Below are positions 1 through 4,727 of a stretch of 6,966 bases of DNA, piece by piece. The translations under genes and the position numbers were made by a program. Each line of letters opens with the position of its first letter. The stretch's first letter is position 1. The notes beneath the pieces were generated by a model, which was not told where the DNA came from, searched no databases, and saw only the letters and a program-made list of their open reading frames with translations. Source of the DNA: an uncultured Chloroflexota bacterium (GTDB lineage Bacteria; Chloroflexota; Limnocylindria; Limnocylindrales; CSP1-4); the NCBI GenBank assembly GCA_903930745.1, contig CAIYZX010000720.1:1-6966 (forward strand), read 5' to 3'.

Positions 1-208
1 CGAGGAGGGGATCTCCACGTCCCGCATGTACCTGGACGCGGAGCGGCCGGGCGTGGAGGACATCCTGGACCAGGTGGTGGCCGGGGTGCGGTCCTCGTGC
101 ACGTACGCGGGCGCCTCCACGATCCCGGAGTTCCACGAGCGGGCCCAGGTGGGGATCCAGAGCGCGGCCGGCTACGAGGAAGGGCGCCCCGTTCCCACGT
201 CCTGGTAA
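1..208 (+). CDS. guaB1: GuaB1-type IMP dehydrogenase/GMP reductase, C-terminal fragment
   Basis: The gene is cut by the left edge. Reading from base 2, the last 68 residues are visible and end at TAA (206-208). They contain EGISTSRMYLD, PGVEDILDQ, AGVRSSCTYAGA, EFHERAQVGIQSAAGY and a final EEGRPVPTSW. This is the typical C-terminus of the IMPDH/GMPR superfamily, and the closing EGRP(L/V)P-SW is characteristic of the GuaB1 branch of high-GC Gram-positive-like bacteria. Classical IMP dehydrogenases oxidise IMP to XMP with NAD+. Mycobacterial GuaB1 instead acts as a GMP reductase (GMP + NADPH to IMP + ammonia) in cytosolic purine salvage. The catalytic Cys loop and the CBS domains lie outside the window, so the GuaB1 rather than GuaB assignment rests on the tail sequence and is an inference. 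A nested stem-loop follows 37 bases after the stop. Confidence 0.85.
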   Translation, partial: EEGISTSRMYLDAERPGVEDILDQVVAGVRSSCTYAGASTIPEFHERAQVGIQSAAGYEEGRPVPTSW

Positions 209-245
209 CGGCGGCGGCCGGCCCGAGGCCGTTGTTGGCTGCACC

Positions 246-285
246 CTCGAGCGAGTCGCTCGGCGACTCATCGCCCACGCTCGAG
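246..285 (+). terminator. Nested stem-loop downstream of guaB1, possible terminator
   Basis: An inner perfect 7-bp stem, GAGTCGC (253-259) and GCGACTC (263-269), closes on a TCG loop. Directly outside it, CTCGAGC (246-252) pairs with GCTCGAG (279-285), with a 9-base bulge on the 3' side. This gives 14 Watson-Crick pairs. It lies soon after the guaB1 stop, in a fitting place for a transcription terminator, but no T-run follows. It may be a hairpin-only terminator of the kind seen in GC-rich genomes, or another RNA structure. Confidence 0.4.
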
Positions 286-414
286 CGGCGCGCTCCCGGA
301 CGGGTCGAAGGCGTCGGTTTGTGTCTCCGGGTGTCCTCGCGCCCTCGGGATCGCTCGATGGAGTGAGTCTCCCAGCGACTATGCCGACGGTGTGCCGGCG
401 TCAGTCAGACGGGG

Positions 415-447
415 CCGGGGTGTTGCGTACAACGCCACGAAATCGGG
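415..447 (-). repeat. Copy R1 of a hairpin repeat, left inverted arm
   Basis: The core reads GTGTTG-CGTA-CAACGC (420-435) and can fold into a 6-bp stem with one G-U pair and a CGTA loop, extendable to 7 bp by 419/436. It is followed by CACGAAA. The reverse complement of positions 622-652 matches it at about 26 of 31 positions when one G is skipped, so R1 and R3 form inverted arms about 235 bp apart. Its strand is given relative to R3. Confidence 0.5.
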
Positions 448-547
448 AGCCGGGCGCGTTTCGAACGCCGAGTGACCCGTCCTGGGGTGGATCTGCCCCC
501 AACATGCTGCATTCCGGCGGCGATGCCCCGGCCTCGGCCGGCGGAAT

Positions 548-582
548 CCGGATTTCGTTGTTTCCAGCGCGACAGAATCCGG
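548..582 (+). repeat. Copy R2 of the repeat, diverged
   Basis: This copy shares ATTTCGTTGT and GCGACA with R3 in the same order and orientation, but has lost the GTAC centre. It is bounded by its own perfect 7-bp inverted repeat, CCGGATT (548-554) and AATCCGG (576-582). This parallels R3, where CGGGT and ACCCG bound the same segment. It is more diverged than the other two copies, so membership of the family is less certain. Confidence 0.35.
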
Positions 583-621
583 TGGCGAGGGGGAGGTGGA
601 CCGCCTCTTGCCCGCGCACGA

Positions 622-652
622 CGGGTTTCGTTGTGTTGTACGCGACACCCGG
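622..652 (+). repeat. Copy R3 of the hairpin repeat, right inverted arm
   Basis: It carries TTTCGTTGTGTTGTACGCGA (626-645) and is bounded by CGGGT (622-626) and ACCCG (647-651). Its reverse complement matches R1, including the GTGTYG-CGTA-CAACRC hairpin core; here one stem position is mismatched. It ends about 55 bases before the yaaA start, so it could also form part of the yaaA upstream region. Confidence 0.5.
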
Positions 653-692
653 TTGTCGGCGGGTCCGCCCCCGGGCGCAGGGGCCGGACCGG

Positions 693-698
693 TAGAGT
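693..698 (+). promoter_or_regulatory. Possible -10 element for leaderless yaaA
   Basis: TAGAGT fits the TANNNT -10 pattern and ends 9 bases before the yaaA ATG. That would place transcription initiation at or within a few bases of the start codon. No purine-rich Shine-Dalgarno sequence is convincing before this ATG. I see no clear -35 at the usual 16-18 base spacing. Confidence 0.35.
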
Positions 699-707
699 CA
701 CGGGGCC

Positions 708-1502
708 ATGCTGATCATCCTGCCCTCGTCCGAGACCAAGCTGGATCCGCCTGCCCGCGGCAAGACGCTGGACGTCGCCGCCCTGGGCTTCCCGGGTCTC
801 AACGAGACGCGTGAGCGGCTGCTGGACGCGCTGGTGGCAACGTCCGCGGGCGCCGAGGCGCTGGAGCGGCTCCAGGTGGGACCGGGCCTCGCCGAAGAGG
901 TGGCGCGGAACACGGCGATCCGGGCGCTGAAGACCCGGCCGGCCATCGAGCTGTACACGGGCGTGGTCCATGACGCGCTCGATGCGGCCACCCTCACCCC
1001 CGAGGCGCGCCGGCGCATGACGAAGCACGCGGTGGTGGCGTCCGGGCTCTTCGGGCTCCTGCGGCCCGCGGACCGGATCCCGCCGTACCGGCTGGACATC
1101 GCGTCCAGGCTGCAGGGGGCGGAGCGGCTGGAGGCGGCGTGGAAGCCGGTCCTCCCCGCGGCGCTGGACGAGGCGGCGGAGATGGCCGGGATCACGGAGC
1201 GGCGGGGCGTCATCGTGGACCTGCGGGCACAGAGCTACCAGGCGCTGGGGCGGCCCGCCCGGTTCGGGGCCCGGCTTGTCGCGATCCAGGTGGACGTGGA
1301 TCTCACCAGCGGACGCCGCGCGCCCTCGTACGGGGCCAAGCAGGTTCGGGGCCTGGTGGGGCGGTTCCTCCTGGAGTCCGGCGCCAGGCCGAAGGATCCG
1401 GCGGCCCTGGCCGCGCTCATCGGGGAGCGGTGGGCGCACCGCCTCGAGGCTCCCGCGAGGACGGGCCAGCCCTGGGTGCTGACGGTGGTCCCGGACGCCT
1501 GA
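708..1502 (+). CDS. yaaA: YaaA family (DUF328/UPF0246) peroxide stress protein
   Basis: This is a complete 264-residue protein of normal family length. Family signatures appear in order: LIILPSSETK at the N-terminus (residues 2-11), ELYTGVVHDAL (81-91), SGLFGLLRPADRIPPYRL (112-129), VDLRAQSYQALG (170-181) and SYGAKQVRGLVGRF (207-220). In Escherichia coli, YaaA is induced by OxyR and limits damage from free iron under hydrogen peroxide stress. It is a cytosolic protein with reported DNA binding, but its precise biochemical activity is unresolved. The start is the ATG at 708, which places the invariant LPSSETK motif right at the N-terminus as expected. There is no good Shine-Dalgarno sequence, and a TAGAGT at 693-698 suggests a leaderless mRNA. 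It converges with the downstream glucosaminidase gene. Family assignment is secure; function in this organism is inferred. Confidence 0.93.
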   Translation: MLIILPSSETKLDPPARGKTLDVAALGFPGLNETRERLLDALVATSAGAEALERLQVGPGLAEEVARNTAIRALKTRPAIELYTGVVHDALDAATLTPEARRRMTKHAVVASGLFGLLRPADRIPPYRLDIASRLQGAERLEAAWKPVLPAALDEAAEMAGITERRGVIVDLRAQSYQALGRPARFGARLVAIQVDVDLTSGRRAPSYGAKQVRGLVGRFLLESGARPKDPAALAALIGERWAHRLEAPARTGQPWVLTVVPDA

Positions 1503-1520
1503 GCCCTGCGGCGCGGCGGC

Positions 1521-1547
1521 GGTCGGCGGTCGGCGGTCGGCGGTCGG
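1521..1547. repeat. Short tandem repeat, GGTCGGC x3.9
   Basis: Three perfect copies of GGTCGGC are followed by a fourth truncated copy, GGTCGG. They lie 18 bases after the yaaA stop, in the convergent junction with the minus-strand glucosaminidase gene. The tract is non-coding, so its 7-base unit is free to change copy number without affecting a protein. Confidence 0.85.
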
Positions 1548-1560
1548 TGCCAGGCGCCCG

Positions 1561-1579
1561 GTCCGCCGTTGAGGCGGGC
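1561..1579. terminator. Hairpin between convergent genes, possible terminator
   Basis: CCGCC (1563-1567) pairs with GGCGG (1573-1577) around the loop GTTGA. A T-G wobble and one more G-C pair extend it to 7 bp. It sits between the yaaA stop and the glucosaminidase stop (TAG, 1587-1589 on the minus strand), where a terminator would be expected. There is no T-run on either side, so support is positional only. Confidence 0.3.
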
Positions 1580-1586
1580 GGTACCG

Positions 1587-1946
1587 CTAGGAGCGGACGC
1601 GCAGCTCGTCGATCGCCACGGTGGGATGCGCGGGCGTCGCGAGCACCCGGATCGTGATCGTGTGCGTGCCGGCGGTGGCGAACGTGTGCCGGTAGATGGC
1701 CACGTGCGGCACGAACCGGCCCTGCCAGAGGCTGACGCGGGCCACCTCCACGCCGTCCACAAGGATGGCCGCGCGACCACGTGTGGGACCCTTGGGCCCA
1801 AACCACGTCACGGACGTGCCGGTGAACGTGAGCGATGCCGTGGCGCCCGCGGTCTTGGACCAGGCCACGTTCCCGCCGCCGTAGTCTGGGAATGGCGCGT
1901 CCGCCCAGGTGCCGGTGTACGTGATCGCCGGGTTGTGCTCGTTGTA
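1587..1946 (-). other. C-terminal beta-sandwich-like module of the glucosaminidase
   Basis: Residues about 583-701 follow a Pro/Glu-rich linker. They show the order typical of a small all-beta module: ITYTGTW, then NVAWSKTAGATASLTFTG, TSVTWFGPKGPTRGRA, ILVDGVEVARVSLW, HTFATAGTHTITIRV and a final VAIDELRVRS. The G-PKGP-RGRA-I-VDG pattern recurs in secreted proteins of GC-rich bacteria, often at the C-terminus. A carbohydrate- or wall-binding role is inferred from position and fold pattern and is not shown. Confidence 0.6.
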
Positions 1947-3692
1947 CGCCGTGGTCACGGGCGCGGGCGGCACGGGCGGCTCCGGCTCAGGTGCCGTGGA
2001 GGCGCCGGCCGCAGGACCGGGCGAGGGGGCGCTCCAGCCGGACCCATCGGCGGACGCGAGGAGCACCGTGGGGCCCAGCGTCCCCGCCCAGCGCCAGGCG
2101 CCAACCGGGGCGTAGGCGGCGAGGCGGGTGGGGTCGCCGGCAACGGACATCGTCACGGAGAGCCAGGCGGCCGTTCGAGCGGTGGCGGCGTCGATGCCTG
2201 TGACCTCGTACGTGACGGACGCGCCCGGGGCCAGGTCCGCGGCGAGCGGGATGGCCAGCAGCGAGGCGAGCACAGGGCCGCCCGGACCGGCCGACGCGGT
2301 CACGCTGACCACGGTCTGCTCCGCCTGGGCGTCGAGGTGTGGCTGCGCGGTGGGGCCGGAGCCTGGGCCGGAACCGGGTACGGGAGCCTGGGCGACAGCG
2401 GGGATCGCCGCCCGCCCGGTGTTGGTGAGCGTGACGGTGACGCCGGCGCCATCGGGGGTGGCGGCCATGGAGACCGCGACGGCATCCTCGCCCCACACGT
2501 GGAGGTCCAGCGACGGGATCGCCGCGCGCTGCCGGGCGGGGAGCGGCGTGCCGCCGGCGTCCAGCATGGAGAGCTCCAGGCGGTACTCGCCCGGGGCGGC
2601 AGGCGCCTCGATGCCCAGCACTACGCCACGTGACGCGGTGCGGATGCGGGGCACCACGTGGCCCGTGGGCGCATCGGCATCGGCATCGGCATCGGTATCG
2701 GTATCGGTATCGGCATCGGTATCGGCATCGGCGCCCGAAGCCGGGGCGGTGACCCTCGCCAGCGCGGCATCGGCCTGGCCGGCGGCTCCGGCACCCTGCG
2801 CGGCTCCATCGGCGCCACCGGCGCCCCCGGTCGCGGCCACATCGGCATCCAGCGCAACCGGCACCCAGGTGGCCGCGAACGAGACGCCACCGGGCAGCTC
2901 CGGCCCGGCCCAGTCCACCGTCACGGCGAGCCGGTCACCCGCATGCGCGAGTCCGCGCACCGCAGGCGGCGCGAAGCGCACGGAACGTCCCGCGATGTCG
3001 CCGAGCGGCATGGAGGTGGCGATCCGGCTCACGCTGGTGCCCCACCAGCCGGACGAGGACCAGTGGATCTGCATGGCGCGCAGCGTGGGCTGCCCGGTCC
3101 AGAAGCGTCCGCCCTCGGTCAGGTACTGCCTGCGGATGAACGCGGCCGTGTAGTCGATGCCCGCCGCGAAGCTCTCCCAGGCCGTTGCGGACTCCATGGG
3201 CGAGCGGTCGTAGGCCGTGAAGCCGAAGAGGTTGTGCTTGTGGCGAGCGATGGCGGACGAGCCCCACCCGGACTCGTGCATCGCGGCCGCGAGGAGGAAC
3301 CGGGCATTCACGCCGTACCTGCGCTCCGCGGCGATGAACGCGGCGCCCAGCGGAGGGAGGTCAGTGCGGGCGGCGAGGTACGCGTCGATGGCCCAGGCGG
3401 ACTCCCCGCTGGACGAGAGCAGGTTCGTGTCCAGGCCGATGGGGCCGCCCACGCGGAAGGCGCGAGCCTGCGGCATGCGCGCATCCGCCGCCGGAGCGCC
3501 GATGCCCAGCAGGGCGATGACGGCGACCAGCGTCGCGACGACGCGGAACGGGCGGGGGAGCGGACGGGCCGCTCGAAGGGGTCTGGCGATCACACGACGG
3601 TACGGAGGGGGGACGGCGGGTGCGCCTCCACGGTCGCCCGGAAGGCCGCGATCCGTCAACCTGTCGATGGTCCTGCCCCGACACCCGCGCAT
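1587..3692 (-). CDS. Secreted GH73-type glucosaminidase with Ig-like and C-terminal beta-sandwich modules
   Basis: This 701-residue protein is probably an exported peptidoglycan hydrolase cleaving after N-acetylglucosamine. A signal peptide is visible: an Arg-rich stretch, then VVATLVAVIALLGIG (51-65) and a likely cut after APAADA. Residues about 95-230 form the glucosaminidase domain, with AAAMHESGWGSSAIA containing the probable catalytic Glu140, NLFGFTAYD (154-162) and WESFAAGIDYTAAFIRRQY (172-190). Next come Ig-like segments (about 245-281 and 345-402) split by an Ala/Gly-rich linker with an Asp-Ala/Asp-Thr repeat (322-341). A further beta-rich region (403-535) follows, then a Pro-rich linker (555-580). 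The C-terminal module (583-701) contains ITYTGTW, VTWFGPKGPTRGRA and FATAGTHTITIRVL, and resembles beta-sandwich modules of other secreted proteins. The start is uncertain: ATG at 3692 gives an unusually long N-region, while GTG at 3593 gives a classical signal peptide. Neither has a clear ribosome binding site. The specific substrate is inferred. Confidence 0.85.
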   Translation of the reverse strand: MRGCRGRTIDRLTDRGLPGDRGGAPAVPPPYRRVIARPLRAARPLPRPFRVVATLVAVIALLGIGAPAADARMPQARAFRVGGPIGLDTNLLSSSGESAWAIDAYLAARTDLPPLGAAFIAAERRYGVNARFLLAAAMHESGWGSSAIARHKHNLFGFTAYDRSPMESATAWESFAAGIDYTAAFIRRQYLTEGGRFWTGQPTLRAMQIHWSSSGWWGTSVSRIATSMPLGDIAGRSVRFAPPAVRGLAHAGDRLAVTVDWAGPELPGGVSFAATWVPVALDADVAATGGAGGADGAAQGAGAAGQADAALARVTAPASGADADTDADTDTDTDADADADAPTGHVVPRIRTASRGVVLGIEAPAAPGEYRLELSMLDAGGTPLPARQRAAIPSLDLHVWGEDAVAVSMAATPDGAGVTVTLTNTGRAAIPAVAQAPVPGSGPGSGPTAQPHLDAQAEQTVVSVTASAGPGGPVLASLLAIPLAADLAPGASVTYEVTGIDAATARTAAWLSVTMSVAGDPTRLAAYAPVGAWRWAGTLGPTVLLASADGSGWSAPSPGPAAGASTAPEPEPPVPPAPVTTAYNEHNPAITYTGTWADAPFPDYGGGNVAWSKTAGATASLTFTGTSVTWFGPKGPTRGRAAILVDGVEVARVSLWQGRFVPHVAIYRHTFATAGTHTITIRVLATPAHPTVAIDELRVRS
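2671..2730. repeat. Hexanucleotide microsatellite, (GCATCG/GTATCG) x10
   Basis: Ten contiguous 6-base units lie in the coding sequence: GCATCG x4, GTATCG x3, then GCATCG, GTATCG and GCATCG. On the minus strand each unit encodes Asp-Ala or Asp-Thr, giving the alternating tract at residues 322-341 of the glucosaminidase. Since the unit is six bases, copy-number change would lengthen or shorten the linker without shifting the frame. The antisense plus frame reads as a Gly-Ile repeat, a translation artefact. Confidence 0.9.
3630..3659 (-). promoter_or_regulatory. Possible promoter inside the ambiguous N-terminus of the glucosaminidase gene
   Basis: On the minus strand TTGACG (3659-3654) is followed 18 bases later by GACCGT (3635-3630), a fair -35 and a poor -10. 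If used, transcription would start downstream of the ATG at 3692 and favour the GTG at 3593. Support is weak and based only on hexamer resemblance and spacing. Confidence 0.2.
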
Positions 3693-3739
3693 GTATCGAA
3701 CGGGCTACGGGATCCACGGCAGGCGCGCCGCGGGAGCCC

Positions 3740-4045
3740 CTACCGGCCGACGGTGAGCTCCACCGCCACGACATCGCCCACCTGGAGCGCCTCGCCCTTG
3801 CGGACGGCGTCCTTGATCGGCAGCAGGTAGCCGCCGTCCTTCGGGAAGAGCGACGTGGTGAACGTCGTCGCGCCCACCAGCCCGCGCACCGGGATCACGC
3901 CCCAGCCGTACGTGAGCAGCGATGCCATGGACCGGATCTCGTCGCCCACCTCCGGCGGCACGGCGATGAAGTGGTACGGCGAGGGGCCGCGCCACGTGAA
4001 CAGCTCCCCGGAGAAGGTGGCCTGGAACGTCAGCTCCGGCGTCAC
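3740..4045 (-). CDS. DUF1905 domain protein
   Basis: The protein has 101 residues, consisting of a single DUF1905 domain and nothing else. Family features are visible: FSGELFTWRGPSPYHFIAVP near the N-terminus, PPEVGDEIRSM, then YGWGVIPVRGLVGATTFTTS, LFPKDGGYLLPIK and the ending GDVVAVELTVGR. DUF1905 proteins are small, predicted mainly beta, cytosolic and of unknown biochemical function; many are single-domain proteins like this one. The start is the GTG at 4045-4043, which overlaps the upstream macro-domain stop as GTGA and is preceded by GGAGGG three bases upstream. An open frame extends further upstream on this strand, but that extension overlaps the macro gene and has no family similarity. 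Tight coupling implies co-expression with the macro-domain protein. The next gene on this strand, the glucosaminidase, starts 47 bases downstream (or 146 if its GTG is used) and looks functionally unrelated. Confidence 0.88.
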   Translation of the reverse strand: MTPELTFQATFSGELFTWRGPSPYHFIAVPPEVGDEIRSMASLLTYGWGVIPVRGLVGATTFTTSLFPKDGGYLLPIKDAVRKGEALQVGDVVAVELTVGR

Positions 4046-4602
4046 GCGCCCTCCAGGTAGCGGACGAGCCCGGCCTCCAGGAACAGGTGTCCGGACGCGG
4101 AGAAGCCCACGAGCGTCACGCGCTCCAGGGATTGCGCCGCCCGGAGCCCGCCGATGACGGTCTCGATGGCGATGTCCGCCGCGAGGTCCTCCGGGAACCC
4201 GTAGACGCCGGTGCTGATGGACGGGAAGGTCACGTGCCGGGCACCCAGGCCCTCCGCGAGACGCAGACAGGTGGCGTACGCGGAGGCCAGTGCCTCCGGC
4301 TCGCCCTGGCGCCCGCCCTCCCAGACCGGGCCCACCGCGTGGAGCACCCAGCGCGCCGGCAGCCGTCCCGCGTCCGTGACCACCGCGCTCCCCGTTGGAC
4401 AGCGCCGCACACCCGCAGGTCCGTACCGCCGCGCCAGGTCCGCCATGATCTCCGGCCCGCCGGCCCGGTGGATCGCGCCGTCCACGCCGCCGCCCCCGCG
4501 CAGGTCTCGGTTGGCGGCGTTCACGATGGCATCCGCTGGGATCCCGGTGATGTTGCCCTGCGTGACCGCGAGGACGCGCCCCGGTGCAACCTCGATCTCC
4601 AT
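4042..4602 (-). CDS. Macro-domain protein, probable ADP-ribose/O-acetyl-ADP-ribose hydrolase
   Basis: The protein has 186 residues and is a stand-alone macro domain of the MacroD-like type. These proteins bind ADP-ribose and remove O-acetyl from O-acetyl-ADP-ribose or ADP-ribose from acidic side chains, in the cytosol. Motifs are intact: QGNIT (15-19), AIVNAAN (25-31), the Gly-rich GGGGVDGAIHRAGG (36-49), GSAVVTDAG and WVLHAVGPVW around residues 71-94, and the phosphate loop SISTGVYGFP (128-137). The Asn-Ala-Ala-Asn and GVDGAIH residues that bind the distal ribose are present, so it is probably active. I chose the ATG at 4602 because it starts just before the first strand. A GTG at 4665 would add 21 residues not typical of the family. 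The stop overlaps the DUF1905 start by four bases. A divergent DinB-like gene begins 125 bases away. Whether the substrate is protein, nucleic acid or metabolite cannot be told. Confidence 0.92.
   Translation of the reverse strand: MEIEVAPGRVLAVTQGNITGIPADAIVNAANRDLRGGGGVDGAIHRAGGPEIMADLARRYGPAGVRRCPTGSAVVTDAGRLPARWVLHAVGPVWEGGRQGEPEALASAYATCLRLAEGLGARHVTFPSISTGVYGFPEDLAADIAIETVIGGLRAAQSLERVTLVGFSASGHLFLEAGLVRYLEGA
4049..4054 (-). promoter_or_regulatory. Ribosome binding site that decides the DUF1905 start
   Basis: GGAGGG on the minus strand lies three bases before the GTG at 4045, inside the last codons of the macro-domain gene. With the GTGA overlap it supports translation re-initiation and fixes the DUF1905 start, despite the long upstream open frame. 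Confidence 0.6.
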
Positions 4603-4683
4603 CGTCGCCTGCGCCTCTGCTTCGTGTGCCAGGACCTCGCCGGGCTGCTGCACGTAGAGTTGCACGCACGGCGATGTGAGGCG

Positions 4684-4701
4684 GGCATCCGTGGGGATGC
4701 C
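4684..4701. promoter_or_regulatory. Perfect 7-bp palindrome between divergent genes, candidate operator
   Basis: GGCATCC (4684-4690) and GGATGCC (4695-4701) are perfectly complementary around GTGG. The site lies in the 125-bp gap between the macro-domain start (4602, minus) and the DinB-like start (4728, plus), and ends 26 bases before the latter. It could be an operator for a dimeric regulator controlling one or both genes, or an RNA hairpin in the leader of the plus-strand gene. No regulator gene is adjacent. Confidence 0.4.
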
Positions 4702-4713
4702 ACACCTGGCGGT

Positions 4714-4720
4714 GAGGGAG
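4714..4720 (+). promoter_or_regulatory. Ribosome binding site of the DinB-like gene
   Basis: GAGGGAG is followed by seven bases and then the ATG at 4728. It is one of the best Shine-Dalgarno sequences in the window and selects this ATG over the in-frame ATG at 4749. Confidence 0.65.
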
Positions 4721-4727
4721 CTGGTAG

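Larger units (their letters stand above)
209..707. other. Gene-free interval with repeats
   Basis: These roughly 500 bases separate guaB1 from yaaA. Short open frames exist on both strands but are overlapping, Arg/Pro-rich and unlike any family I recognise, so I call no gene. The left part (246-285) holds the nested stem-loop. The right part (415-655) holds three diverged copies of a hairpin-bearing motif, described separately. Between them is a 9-of-10 inverted repeat (511-520 with 538-547). I see no tRNA, no known riboswitch and no transposase remnant. The interval may be a small non-autonomous repeat element plus the upstream region of yaaA. Confidence 0.6.

Noticed and set aside
366..380. 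Short AGTC...GACT inverted repeat
   Set aside because: Only four base pairs are possible, which is expected by chance.
321..695. Small plus-strand open frame (124 codons) in the guaB1-yaaA gap
   Set aside because: It runs through the hairpin repeats, has no ribosome site and no recognisable domain, and competes with equally long frames on the other strand.
405..1439. Long minus-strand open frame opposite yaaA (344 codons)
   Set aside because: It is antisense to a well-supported YaaA gene, is rich in Arg/Pro/Gly as expected from GC-rich shadow frames, and has no family resemblance.
1569..2633. Long plus-strand open frame opposite the glucosaminidase
   Set aside because: It is Arg/Gly-rich shadow translation. 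The minus strand encodes a recognisable domain with a signal peptide and catalytic motif.
2128..3153. Plus-strand Ala/Ser/Pro-rich open frame (341 codons)
   Set aside because: It lies entirely antisense to the glucosaminidase. Its Ser-Ala/Ser-Val runs come from the microsatellite read on the other strand.
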